A stretch of DNA of 64,000 bases from Rhynchopus sp. YZ270_cl-10 (Eukaryota > Euglenozoa > Diplonemea > Diplonemida > Diplonemidae). Where the stretch lies: NCBI GenBank assembly GCA_964035575.1, contig OZ037844.1, forward strand, positions 1,700,501 to 1,764,500. The letters are read 5' to 3'. Positions 9,946 to 19,373 of this stretch are shown here, one piece after another. The position numbers and the translations under genes are program-made. The first letter of the stretch is position 1; every line of letters begins with the position of its first letter. The notes below the pieces were generated by a model that saw nothing but the letters and a program-made list of their open reading frames with translations, was not told the DNA's origin and did not search any database.

Positions 9946-10119
9946 ACAATTGGGGAAAAATCTGAAACTTGATAATCCCTACAACTTAATAATTAATTGT
10001 CTCAGATCTCCCGTGGTGCGAACTGAGAACTGTTCGCACTAAGATCATGGCCCCTTTGTGCTGGCAACCCACCTCACTCCAGATAAATTATGTACCCTTT
10101 GCAACACACTCTCCACACC

Positions 10120-11054
10120 ATGTATTCAGTTCTTGTGGCAGCAATGGCGTTGCACGCTGGTGTGCGCAACCTTGACAATAGCAGCGGGATTGTGGACATG
10201 CTGCTTGCCACCGAAATAGCCGACACGGTCTGTTTCCTGTGACGGTGCGTTTGTGGTGCAGTACTTGAACGACTTTGCTGGCGACTTCATCATCATGAAC
10301 AACGGGAATGAGGAGTCACGTGTCCCCGGAGCGCGTAGTACCGTCACTACACAGAGCTTTGTTGCACAGACACGTGTCACTATGATTGCGAGTGTGAAGT
10401 GGGTGTCTGGGAACAAGAAGGTTCTGTTCTCCTGGCGCTGTGCCTGCTGCTCTTCCATCAACACTGAACACTGCTGGGGATGTGAGCCACATGAAGTACG
10501 GGCCAAATGAGCAGAAGTACTGGATTCTGCAGTGTCAGGAAGAAGAAGAAGTGAACATCAAATGGACGTCTTTCAACATTGGCAACGACTCTCTGTGGAT
10601 GGGTCAGAGAGAGAACCGTGTCTGGTCCACCTTCTTCAACGCATCTGGTTTGGACACTGCTGAGGACTTCACCTTCCCTTCGAACAACAGAACAGGGGTT
10701 GCATACGTGTTCTACAGTAGTGAGGTTGACAGTGATGGTGGTGACTTTGCCTTCCGTTACGAGTGTCTGTCCCCTCCCACAGCAGAACCAACAGCACTGC
10801 CGGAAGGACACACCCTAGTGCCAACAACAGAAGCACCAAGCAGCGCAGCTATGACGTGGTGCACCTCTGATGCACAGTGCAAACAGCACGGCGACACTGC
10901 GGCAACATGCAAGGATAACGGACATTGCGCGCGTGGGGACGGCTTCGTGAAGCCCTTTGACGTTGATAGCGGACGCCGTGCACACATCTGTGTGACCAGC
11001 GAGACGAGGGTGTCGGATGTGGTGTACGTATCGTATAAAATACTACGCAGTTGA
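10120..11054 (+). pseudogene. Broken secreted CUB-like protein with Pro-Thr linker
   Basis: A signal-peptide-like start (MYSVLVAAMALHAG, 10120) is followed by protein-like sequence that changes frame at least twice. One part lies in the frame of 10253-10510 and the next in the frame of 10440-11054. Their translations continue in sense (NGNEESRV..., then ...KYGPNEQKYWILQC and VAYVFYSSEVDSDGGDFAFRY), resembling the end of a CUB domain. A short linker of the cluster's type (PTAEPTALPE) and a Cys-rich tail follow, but no WD40 cassette. No GT-AG introns restore one frame at the shifts, so decay is likelier than splicing. Sequencing error at two places would also explain it. Confidence 0.5.
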
Positions 11055-11664
11055 GTCTCCTTGGGATCGAGCGAGCTCAACGACAGTGGTAAACTGGACC
11101 CAGCACTTTGTGTGCCTTGGCTGCCATAGTTTCTTTTGCACTTTCAACTTCACTTTTTTATCGTTTCATAATTTGATTCCGCCCCACCCACTGCACCCCA
11201 CCCCACCCCATTCCTCCGAACAGTGTTCGGTTGTTTTGAAAGACGTGTCAGTCAGCACAGACCGTCTTTTTGTTGTCGCATTTAGGATGTGCAAAAAGAG
11301 CGCATTCAGTTTAGAGATTTTTCTTGTTTTTGTTTTCTTTCAACCTGCAAAGCAACACAGTCCGAAGAGGGTGTTCGATAACCCCACGGAGTCTCACTGC
11401 TGCTTATCGGAGACGTTTTTGCACCTTTTCCACCCAATATTTCCCCCTGTCGGAATGGCCCACTAGGCAGGGAAGAGACCTCAGTCTCTTCCCTACTTAG
11501 TCTGTGGCCTGATTTTACGTACTTTCGTCATTTCTTTACAGAATATCCCCACAAGCGAGGATCCTCCCCATCCCCCACCTCCACACTGTTTTTGATAACC
11601 ACTGCGATTCCCACCAGTCTCGCGCACCACAACACTGCACCACCTCAGCTTACCACCTGACAAC
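11055..11664. other. Intergenic DNA, nothing recognised
   Basis: Contains CCCCACCCCA-type low-complexity sequence near 11185-11210 and a fold-back pair GGGAAGAGACC/CTCTTCCC around 11470-11493. No gene supported. Confidence 0.4.
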
Positions 11665-12147
11665 ATGGGTGACACACACGACCTGCATGGACTGGCGAAG
11701 ACCTCCGGTGGTGTGCGTCGTGCACGCTTGGGTGACGACAAGGTGCGTGCCTTGGGGCGGTGTCATAAGTACCTGCGGTGGACGGGGTGCATTCCTCCGG
11801 ATGCGGAGATCGAGGCGATGACATGTCGCAAGAGGCACGATATTTTGGTGAAGACAACGGGGTCTGCTGCTGTCTCGTGTGCAACATATGACCGTATTGC
11901 ACGCACACGGCGCAGGGCAGCGCCTGCAGCAGATGTGACCTGCACCGGTGCCTATCAGGGAATGACGCACCGTATCAGCACCATGGTCGACAACGCAGCA
12001 CCGTGGAGCCATCACAAAGTAAAAGGCAAGCGCGGTCGCAACAGAACACGCCCCCAAAAATACTCCGATGGGTCGTGCAAGTACTGGAACCGCATGTGTG
12101 CCAGCAGGGTTAACCGCGCAGAGGCAGTCGAAGAAGGCAGTCGATGA
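11665..12147 (+). CDS. Small basic protein of unknown function
   Basis: A 160-residue open frame from an ATG in the context ACAACATGG. It is Arg/Lys/His-rich with several Cys (GRCHKYLRW, MTCRKRH, SCATYDRIARTRRR, GSCKYWNRMC) and an acidic C-terminal end. There is no signal peptide or membrane segment, so it differs from its secreted neighbours. The basic stretches would suit nucleic-acid binding or a nuclear location, but no known domain was recognised. Base composition matches the surrounding GC-richer genes. It could be a diverged fragment of a larger gene. Confidence 0.45.
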   Translation: MGDTHDLHGLAKTSGGVRRARLGDDKVRALGRCHKYLRWTGCIPPDAEIEAMTCRKRHDILVKTTGSAAVSCATYDRIARTRRRAAPAADVTCTGAYQGMTHRISTMVDNAAPWSHHKVKGKRGRNRTRPQKYSDGSCKYWNRMCASRVNRAEAVEEGSR

Positions 12148-12649
12148 CCAACCTCGTTCGGGCGGAAAACTGTGTGTCTGGATTGTGGTGTGAAGTGTCT
12201 AGACTGTGATGTGTCTCGGTGTTTGTGTGTTTGAAAAAGATTGCTTCCATGATATGTGTATGTGTGTGCATCGTGGTTGTTTTGTTCTATTTATTTTGAA
12301 GGGTGTGTACAAAGCCACATCTATCCTGCCTGCTTCATTTTTCCCTTGGGTTTAGCATTTGCAGCTTCCATTTTTTTAGCCGTGACTGAAGTCCGTGAGT
12401 CTGAGGTTTACATCAACGTTTCTCTTTTTTTGACACTTTTGACGTGTCTTGAGTGGAACCTCCACTCAAGTGTACCCTGCAACGCTAACCCAGCAGCGGT
12501 CCTCGACTGCACAGTAAAGCGCAAGAGAGACCTGTTCCCGTACTTTTGTTTCTCTGGAAAACAACTTTGCACCTCTCCCACCGCCCTTCACGTGGACAAC
12601 ACCACCTGCACAACAGGCAAACGAAACACATACGAAACACCTTTACACC

Positions 12650-15300
12650 ATGAAGCAGATCGTGGCAGCTGTGCTTCTGGCAGCAACTGCTGTCAACGGG
12701 CAGTGCAACTTCAACGACATGACGGTCAACCTTGGCGCTCAGACCCTCAAAGGAGCGTATGTACTATGTTTGCATGTCTCAACCATTTCCCTTTCAACAG
12801 GAGTTTGGCTGGTGCCGGTGTGACGGTTTCCCCTCATTGCCTTGGATTTGTTTGGACGACCGGCCCGTGTAGCCTGCATGCCGCGAACTACAACGGCGGT
12901 GTGCCAATCACCGTGACTTGCACAGGGACGACGTGGGGACCAGCGGTGCTGTCTGCTGATCCGTGTGCACCGATGCCAATTGTTGCGAACGCTGGTACCA
13001 TCACAGGTAACGAGGGGGACACAAAGCCTGTCGTGTGCAACTCAGGTTACACGTGCGACCAGGCCACTTGCAATGTGATGTGCACGAACAATGCATTCAC
13101 CTTCGTAGCACAGACGCCGGCAGTGACGGCCATCCCGACTTGCATTCGTATGTAACACATGTCGCCACTCACACACCACCTACCCCTTATCCACAGAGGA
13201 CTGCACACTCCCCCCCATCTTTGGAGCAACGCTGAGCGGCTGCACGGCAGGAGGTGGCCTTGTTGACATGAGCACCCCCGGAGCACCGGCCTGCACATGG
13301 AACGTAGACGCTGGATTTGAGTGTGGTGGCATGACCACTGGCGTGATCACTTGCACTGCAGGTACGTTTGCTGGAGTACCCACGTGTGTAGAGAATGTGT
13401 GTGCTGTGTACGATCTTGGAACTGCACCTGCAGGTGTCATTGCTGGCCCGAACCAGGGAATGGTGCTCCCGTGCACTGCGATGACTGTGCTGACGGCAGT
13501 GACCCAGCCTTCGTGCAGTCTGCAGTGCGACAGTGCTGCAGGGTACACCACAAACACTGGTCTCCTGAACTGTGACGCACTGAACATGGGAACAGGAGTA
13601 CTTCCAACACCCAGTATCGCGTGCGCACCAGTGGAGTGCCTGCAGCCCTTCGACCACGCAGCAGCTGGCATTGTCGACCCCGCAATGACCCTGCCATCGT
13701 GCAACAATGTGTTTGCGACTCCGTGCTCGCTTGTGTGTGACGGCAATGGTTTCGCACAGGGTGGTGCTGCACCGGCTCTGACGTGCACACAGGACAGTTC
13801 AAACCCCGATGTTGGGAACTGGGTGCTGACGAACCCTTGCCTCGGACCTGCCACATGTGCGATCTACACCTGTCCCCATGGGTATGTTGGTTTCTTGCTT
13901 TATGTTAAGAAAGATGCACGCCAGGCATATTCATCTTACAACTATTCTTGATATGGTGTGACTCATTTTTCACGGGAGAAAAGTGGGGGATTTTTCTGGG
14001 TGATTTTTACCAAAAGAAAGAGTGAGGGACTTGGGGATACTTATAGGAAGTATTTGAACATGTCTTGCATTTACTGTCTGAGAAAATCAAAACAGCCAGC
14101 CTGTTGTAATAATACCATACCACTCACCCCACCTACAGACTTGTGCTTGACGCAAACCCGACTGCTATCAACTGCCCGCAGGTGACAAGAGGCGGGACTC
14201 CAATTGCCGCCATCTGCTCAGCCCTGCACGCCGACAACACAGCAGCATGCTGCCTGAACCCCACCTCCGTCCCAACAGCAACCCCGACAGCGCAGCCCAC
14301 AGCTGTTCCACCATTCATGCCCACTGCAGTGCCGACAAGCGCCCCTTCTACGTGCACAGACAAGGACACGATTAAGACAACGTGCCCACGGAGCCTGCCT
14401 GACACATGCCGCTTCAAGGTGCAGCACCAAGAGAGGGTGCTCTCTGTTGCCTTCTCGAGCGACGGCACGCACTTTGCCACTGGCAGCGACGACGGTGTGC
14501 GTGTGTTTGAGATTGCAACAGGCATGCAGACGCTGAAGCTTGCGTGTGCAGACTTTGCTGTGCACGACGTTGTGTTCTCGCCGGACGCACTGTCGGTTGC
14601 AGTTGCAGGTGCGGGTGGACGTGCTGTGGTGTGCGATGTGGCAACGGGAGCACTGCGGTACGTCCTGCACAACCTGGGGAGCAGAAGCACGCCGATACGC
14701 AAGGTCGCGTATTCGCGTGTGGGTGGCCTGCTTGCGGGTGGGGGTGGGAACGCGCCAAGCACACGTGTTGTGCGTGCAGACGACGGTGCCTTGGACCTTG
14801 TCATCCATGCGCATGCGCGCAACGTGGCGTTTTCGCCTGACGGAAGTCTGCTGGCAACTGTGGTGGGGAGTGAGGTGGACGAGATTGTGCAGATATGGGA
14901 CGTTGCGACGGGTGCGAAGGTGGGCACTGTTGTCTCTGAGGGTGCGCGTGTGGTGTCTGTGGCGTTCCTGTCTGGCGGTGAGCTGCTGCGTGGGATGGAC
15001 AGCGGTGCCGTCCTTATGACGCGTTGGGCAAGCGGGACTGTCGGTGTGGGTGTCGCGACAGTGTCAGCAGCAGTGTCGATGCCCTCTCACGTGCTGCACC
15101 ACGCTACGCCCTCTGCAGACGGGCAGCTCTTTGCTGCTGCAGGCCCTGCTGAGGTCGTCGTGTGGACGGCAGCAGGCACTGTGCACACACGCCTTGCAGG
15201 CCTCGACTCAATTGTGGCTCAGGTGTCCTTCTCCCCCGACAGCAGCCTTCTTGCCACTGCCGGGCACGATGGGTCGCTCCTTGTGTGGTCTCTTGTGTGA
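12650..15300 (+). CDS. Secreted Cys-rich (CCP-like) protein with WD40 propeller (paralog 3)
   Basis: Spliced gene with exons 12650-12756, 12801-13147, 13197-13881 and 14139-15300. Donors are GTATGT and acceptors CAACAG, CCACAG and CTACAG; phases agree at every junction and give 766 residues. Residues 1-18 form a signal peptide (MKQIVAAVLLAATAVNGQ). The next 400 or so residues carry repeated Cys patterns of the type C-x(n)-GY-x(n)-C-x(n)-W/F-x(n)-C, resembling complement-control (sushi) modules. Exon 4 starts with one more Cys-rich segment, then a short Pro-Thr linker and the shared seven-blade WD40 cassette. Exon boundaries fall between modules, which suits exon shuffling onto the cassette. 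The WD40 part is almost identical to paralog 2. CCP-like modules usually mediate extracellular protein contacts. The domain name is from pattern only. Confidence 0.75.
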
Positions 15301-16348
15301 TGCTGAGGCAGCCGCAGCAATACACCGTTTTGTATTTCAAGTGAGATGTTTGTATTCACCGAAATAAATCCATGGTGGTTGACACCCTCTCAGGCATATG
15401 TTGCTTCAGGAGTATATAGTTATTTCTCCTCTGATGCTCTTTTTCTCTGATGTGTGATGCGCGACACGTTCATCTTTCAGTTTCTTTTGTTCTTTGTTTT
15501 AATAGTTGACTAGGCACGAGAGGCTTGGTATCATGTTATAAACATTTCTTTGTTTTTGCACATTGCTCTCATCGTTTCATGACATTGTTTTCACTATGAT
15601 GGATCTTTGAAGTTTGCGGAAGATCTTTCCAGAAATTGTGAATTTGTTTGAGATTTTCACACATCTGGACGATCATGTTATTTGTGTGGGTTTTTCGTAT
15701 TCCAGACACATCTTTTGAGGGGAAAAAAACGATCTCTTCCACAAGCTCTGATCCTTTTTGATATTATCACTGAATAGCATTTTTCAACGCGTTTTGTGAA
15801 CTCGGAACAGGTTTATTTCTGTGAAAGTGTCGGGATGTGTGAGCTCGCAAATGGCACATCTCGTATCACACAATAGACCTGTTGCGAGACACAGCCAACA
15901 CTGACTCCTCAACTGGTAAAAGAGCCTGTCGAGAGGGTCAGTGTTGGTGCTTTCGTTTCTTCTTCCGTTGCGATGTGCGTCCGTATGGTGTCAGGCGGTC
16001 TACCTGGCCTGAAATACACGTAGCTTTTTAGAAGCTGACCAACACGGCGAGTGTGGTGCGAAACACATTCATTTTTATTGATGTTCTTTTATTATCCAGT
16101 GCCTGCGTCCCGCCGTTGAACGGTGAGTCGTTTGCACTTTCAACTTTTCTTTATTGTTTCCCTCTCCCCCCGTTAAAACCGTTTCAACGTTCTTTGCAGA
16201 AAACCCCGTTTGCAAAAGAAAAAAAGGTTCGGTGTCTACTTTCTAGAAATAAGCAGAATGAAATACCCCCCATTTGTCGTTTGTTGTTTGTTGTTCGCAT
16301 ACATCCTACAAAAATTTCCACACAGCATTTTTCCTTAACAACCAACAA
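15301..16348 (+). promoter_or_regulatory. Flank between genes 3 and 4 with empty insertion site
   Basis: Colinear with the gene 1 to gene 2 flank once the hAT-like element is removed: 15480-15535 matches 2063-2124 and 15536-16260 matches 4067-4790. TATCATG occurs once (15529-15535). The 11-bp-stem hairpin (15895-15947) and UTR-intron signals (about 16123-16199) are present. It should carry the terminator of gene 3 and the promoter of gene 4. Confidence 0.6.
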
Positions 16349-18232
16349 ATGAGGCCCATGTGTGCGATGCTACTGGGTGCCCTCTCACTCAGCAGAGGTG
16401 CCACTGCGCAGTGTACCTCAACGCAACCGTGGTGCAGTGCATTCACGCCTGTTCCGGCACCAGGCGGCGTGTTAGGGGCCCTGTGTACACTATCCCCAAC
16501 TTGCCAGACTCGTCCGCTGGACTGGCAAGTGGAACGTGTTCTGGAGCAGCACAACCTGTACAGGGAAAAGCACGGAGCATGCCCCATGACGTACAGCACA
16601 GCCATTGAAGACTACGTTATGACCAGCCCCGCCTTCCAAGACATCTGCAACACCGGCAGCCTCAAGCACAACACCGGCAATTCCTATGGCGAGAACATTG
16701 CCATGGTGGGTACTTCCGGTGCTACGAACATTGGTCTGTGGGATGCGGCTGAGGCTGTGAAGAACTGGTACTGCTTGGAGGAGAACTGCTATGATGGTGC
16801 ATTCTGGTCACAGATCCTGCGCTTCTCTCAGGTGGTGTGGAAGGATTCACTCCAGATCGGGTGTGGTCTGTGCTCTGTCGACACCCGCATGTACATCATG
16901 TGCAATTATCATGTGAAAGGGAACCACGTTTCGCAGTTCGGGAGCCAGGTCGGAGCACCAGGGTCAACAGCGACAGGGTGTGCAGTGCCTACAGCTGTGC
17001 CAACCTTCGTTCCCACAGCACAACCAACTTCAGTGCCGACAGCTGTTCCCACTTCAGTTCCAACAGCAATCCCGAGAGCAGTACCCACAACTGTTCCGAC
17101 ATCCATGCCCACTGCAGTGCCCACAGCTGTGCCAACCTCCGTTCCCACAGCACAACCTACTTCAATGCCAACAGCACAGCCCACAGCAATTCCTACATCA
17201 GTCCCAACAGCAACCCCGACAGCGCAGCCCACAGCTGTTCCACCATTCATGCCCACTGCAGTGCCGACAAGCGCCCCTTCTACGTGCACAGACAAGGACA
17301 CGATTAAGACAACGTGCCCACGGAGCCTGCCTGACACATGCCGCTTCAAGGTGCAGCACCAAGAGAGGGTGCTCTCTGTTGCCTTCTCGAGCGACGGCAC
17401 GCACTTTGCCACTGGCAGCGACGACGGTGTGCGTGTGTTTGAGATTGCAACAGGCATGCAGACGCTGAAGCTTGCGTGTGCAGACTTTGCTGTGCACGAC
17501 GTTGTGTTCTCGCCGGACGCACTGTCGGTTGCAGTTGCAGGTGCGGGTGGACGTGCTGTGGTGTGCGATGTGGCAACGGGAGCACTGCGGTACGTCCTGC
17601 ACAACCTGGGGAGCAAAAGCACGCCGATACGCAAGGTAGCGTACTCGCGTGTGGGTGGCCTGCTTGCGGGTGGGGGTGGGAACGCGCCAAGCACACGTGT
17701 TGTGCGTGCAGACGACGGTGCCTTGGACCTTGTCATCCATGCGCATGCGCGCAACGTGGCGTTTTCGCCTGACGGAAGTCTGCTGGCAACTGTGGTGGGG
17801 AGTGAGGTGGACGAGATTGTGCAGATATGGGACGTTGCGACAGGTGCGAAGGTGGGCACTGTTGTCTCTGAGGGTGCGCGTGTGGTGTCTGTGGCGTTCC
17901 TCTCTGGCGGTGAGCTGCTGCGTGGGATGGACAGTGGTGCCGTCCTTATGACGCGTTGGGCAAGCGGGACTGTCGGTGTGGGTGTCGCGACAGTGTCAGC
18001 AGCAGTGTCGATGCCCTCTCACGTGTTGCACCACGCTACGCCCTCTGCAGACGGGCAGCTCTTTGCTGCTGCAGGCCCTGCTGAGGTCGTCGTGTGGACG
18101 GCAGCAGGCACTGTGCACACACGCCTTGCAGGCCTCGACTCAATTGTGGCTCAGGTGTCCTTCTCCCCCGACAGCAGCCTTCTTGCCACTGCCGGGCACG
18201 ATGGGTCGCTCCTTGTGTGGTCTCTTGTGTGA
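16349..18232 (+). CDS. Secreted CAP/SCP-domain protein with WD40 propeller (paralog 4)
   Basis: A 627-residue relative of paralog 2: signal peptide (1-21), CAP domain with EQHNLYR, GENIAM, FSQVVWKDS and CGLC, Pro-Thr linker, seven-blade WD40 cassette. The CAP half has clearly diverged from paralog 2 (for example NTGSLKHNTGN against NTGSLTYNNGN), while the WD40 half is nearly identical in all four genes. The WD40 half is a patchwork: it agrees with paralogs 2 and 3 at some variable sites (ATGMQ) and with paralog 1 at others (LGSKST). As in paralog 2, Arg replaces the His expected before FSQVVW. Start chosen at Met16349 by alignment with paralogs 1 and 2. Confidence 0.85.
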   Translation: MRPMCAMLLGALSLSRGATAQCTSTQPWCSAFTPVPAPGGVLGALCTLSPTCQTRPLDWQVERVLEQHNLYREKHGACPMTYSTAIEDYVMTSPAFQDICNTGSLKHNTGNSYGENIAMVGTSGATNIGLWDAAEAVKNWYCLEENCYDGAFWSQILRFSQVVWKDSLQIGCGLCSVDTRMYIMCNYHVKGNHVSQFGSQVGAPGSTATGCAVPTAVPTFVPTAQPTSVPTAVPTSVPTAIPRAVPTTVPTSMPTAVPTAVPTSVPTAQPTSMPTAQPTAIPTSVPTATPTAQPTAVPPFMPTAVPTSAPSTCTDKDTIKTTCPRSLPDTCRFKVQHQERVLSVAFSSDGTHFATGSDDGVRVFEIATGMQTLKLACADFAVHDVVFSPDALSVAVAGAGGRAVVCDVATGALRYVLHNLGSKSTPIRKVAYSRVGGLLAGGGGNAPSTRVVRADDGALDLVIHAHARNVAFSPDGSLLATVVGSEVDEIVQIWDVATGAKVGTVVSEGARVVSVAFLSGGELLRGMDSGAVLMTRWASGTVGVGVATVSAAVSMPSHVLHHATPSADGQLFAAAGPAEVVVWTAAGTVHTRLAGLDSIVAQVSFSPDSSLLATAGHDGSLLVWSLV

Positions 18233-19373
18233 TGCTGAGGCACAAGGTGCAACCGGCTAGGGTTAGTTTTGCACCGTTTTGAGAGGAATCAGTTTTTGTC
18301 GTGTAGACGACATTTCTTCACTGTCAGGAGAGGGATTTGCATTTCAACTCAACGTTCTTTTCTCTGATGTGTGATGCGACACGTTCATCTTTCAGTTTCT
18401 TTTGTTCTTTTATTTTGTTTTGTACATTGCTCTCATTGTTACATGAGATTGTTTTCACTATGATGGTCTTGAAGTTTGCGGAAGATCTTTCCAGAAATTG
18501 TGAATTTGTGGATTTTCACACATCTGGAGGATCATGTTATTTGTGTGGGTTTTTCATATTGTTCACACATTTTATGTGACAAAAAGATCTCTTCCACAAG
18601 CTATGATCATATATGATTATTATTGAATAGCATTTTTCCACGCGTTTTGTGAAGTCGTGATACGTTTATTTCTGTGGTGGGAAGTGTCCTGTATCACAAT
18701 AGCTTCCTGCCCTTCGAGAGTAGCTTTTTAGAAGCTTACTAACACGGCGAGTGTGCTGCGAAGCACAGTCATTTTGTTGATTTCTTTTTATTTTCCAGTG
18801 CCTGCGTCCGCTGTTGAACGGTGAGTCGTTTGCACTTTCAACTTTTCTTTATTGTTTCCCTCCCCCCCAAAACCGTTTCAGCGTTCTTTGCAAAAAAAAA
18901 AAAATAGTGAAGACTGCCTGAATGGCAGCTACACTAAACAAACAAATTACGAAGAAAAAAAAAAAATCTCGCACACGTCCAACCAAAAATTTATTATTTC
19001 CTCGCTCATGTGTCACCCTGGGAATGTGGAACGTTCCCCAAGCTGCTTTCGGTATGACGAATCACGCCATACCTTCCAGGGCAAAGGCTTCGGCCAACAT
19101 TGCCCCTGTGATCTACTGAGGTGGGTGCTGTGTCGACAACGAACCAGTGCCTGACGTTGAGGGTTCCCGCAACTTCCAAAATACGACCATTTTACCTTAT
19201 GGCGGCTTCCTACCCTTCCCAACACAACACAACCCCTCCAGAAAACGTACACGGCGGTCTGTTATTTAAACTACTAACGAGTGTTCTCGCTTTAGCCGTT
19301 AAATTGTTTATTTTTCTTCTTTTCTCGGGGCTGTGCGTCATCTGGCAAGCTTTCTTTCCCCTCATCCAAAGCA
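18233..19373. repeat. Truncated flank module after gene 4
   Basis: The first 200 bp match the 3' flank of gene 1. About 18440-18900 is a shortened copy of the 5'-flank module that lacks the hairpin block. It leads to no CAP gene. The stretch from 18900 to 19373 holds a poly-A tract and a weak 65-codon frame (18922-19119, basic start) that I do not count as a gene. Confidence 0.5.
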
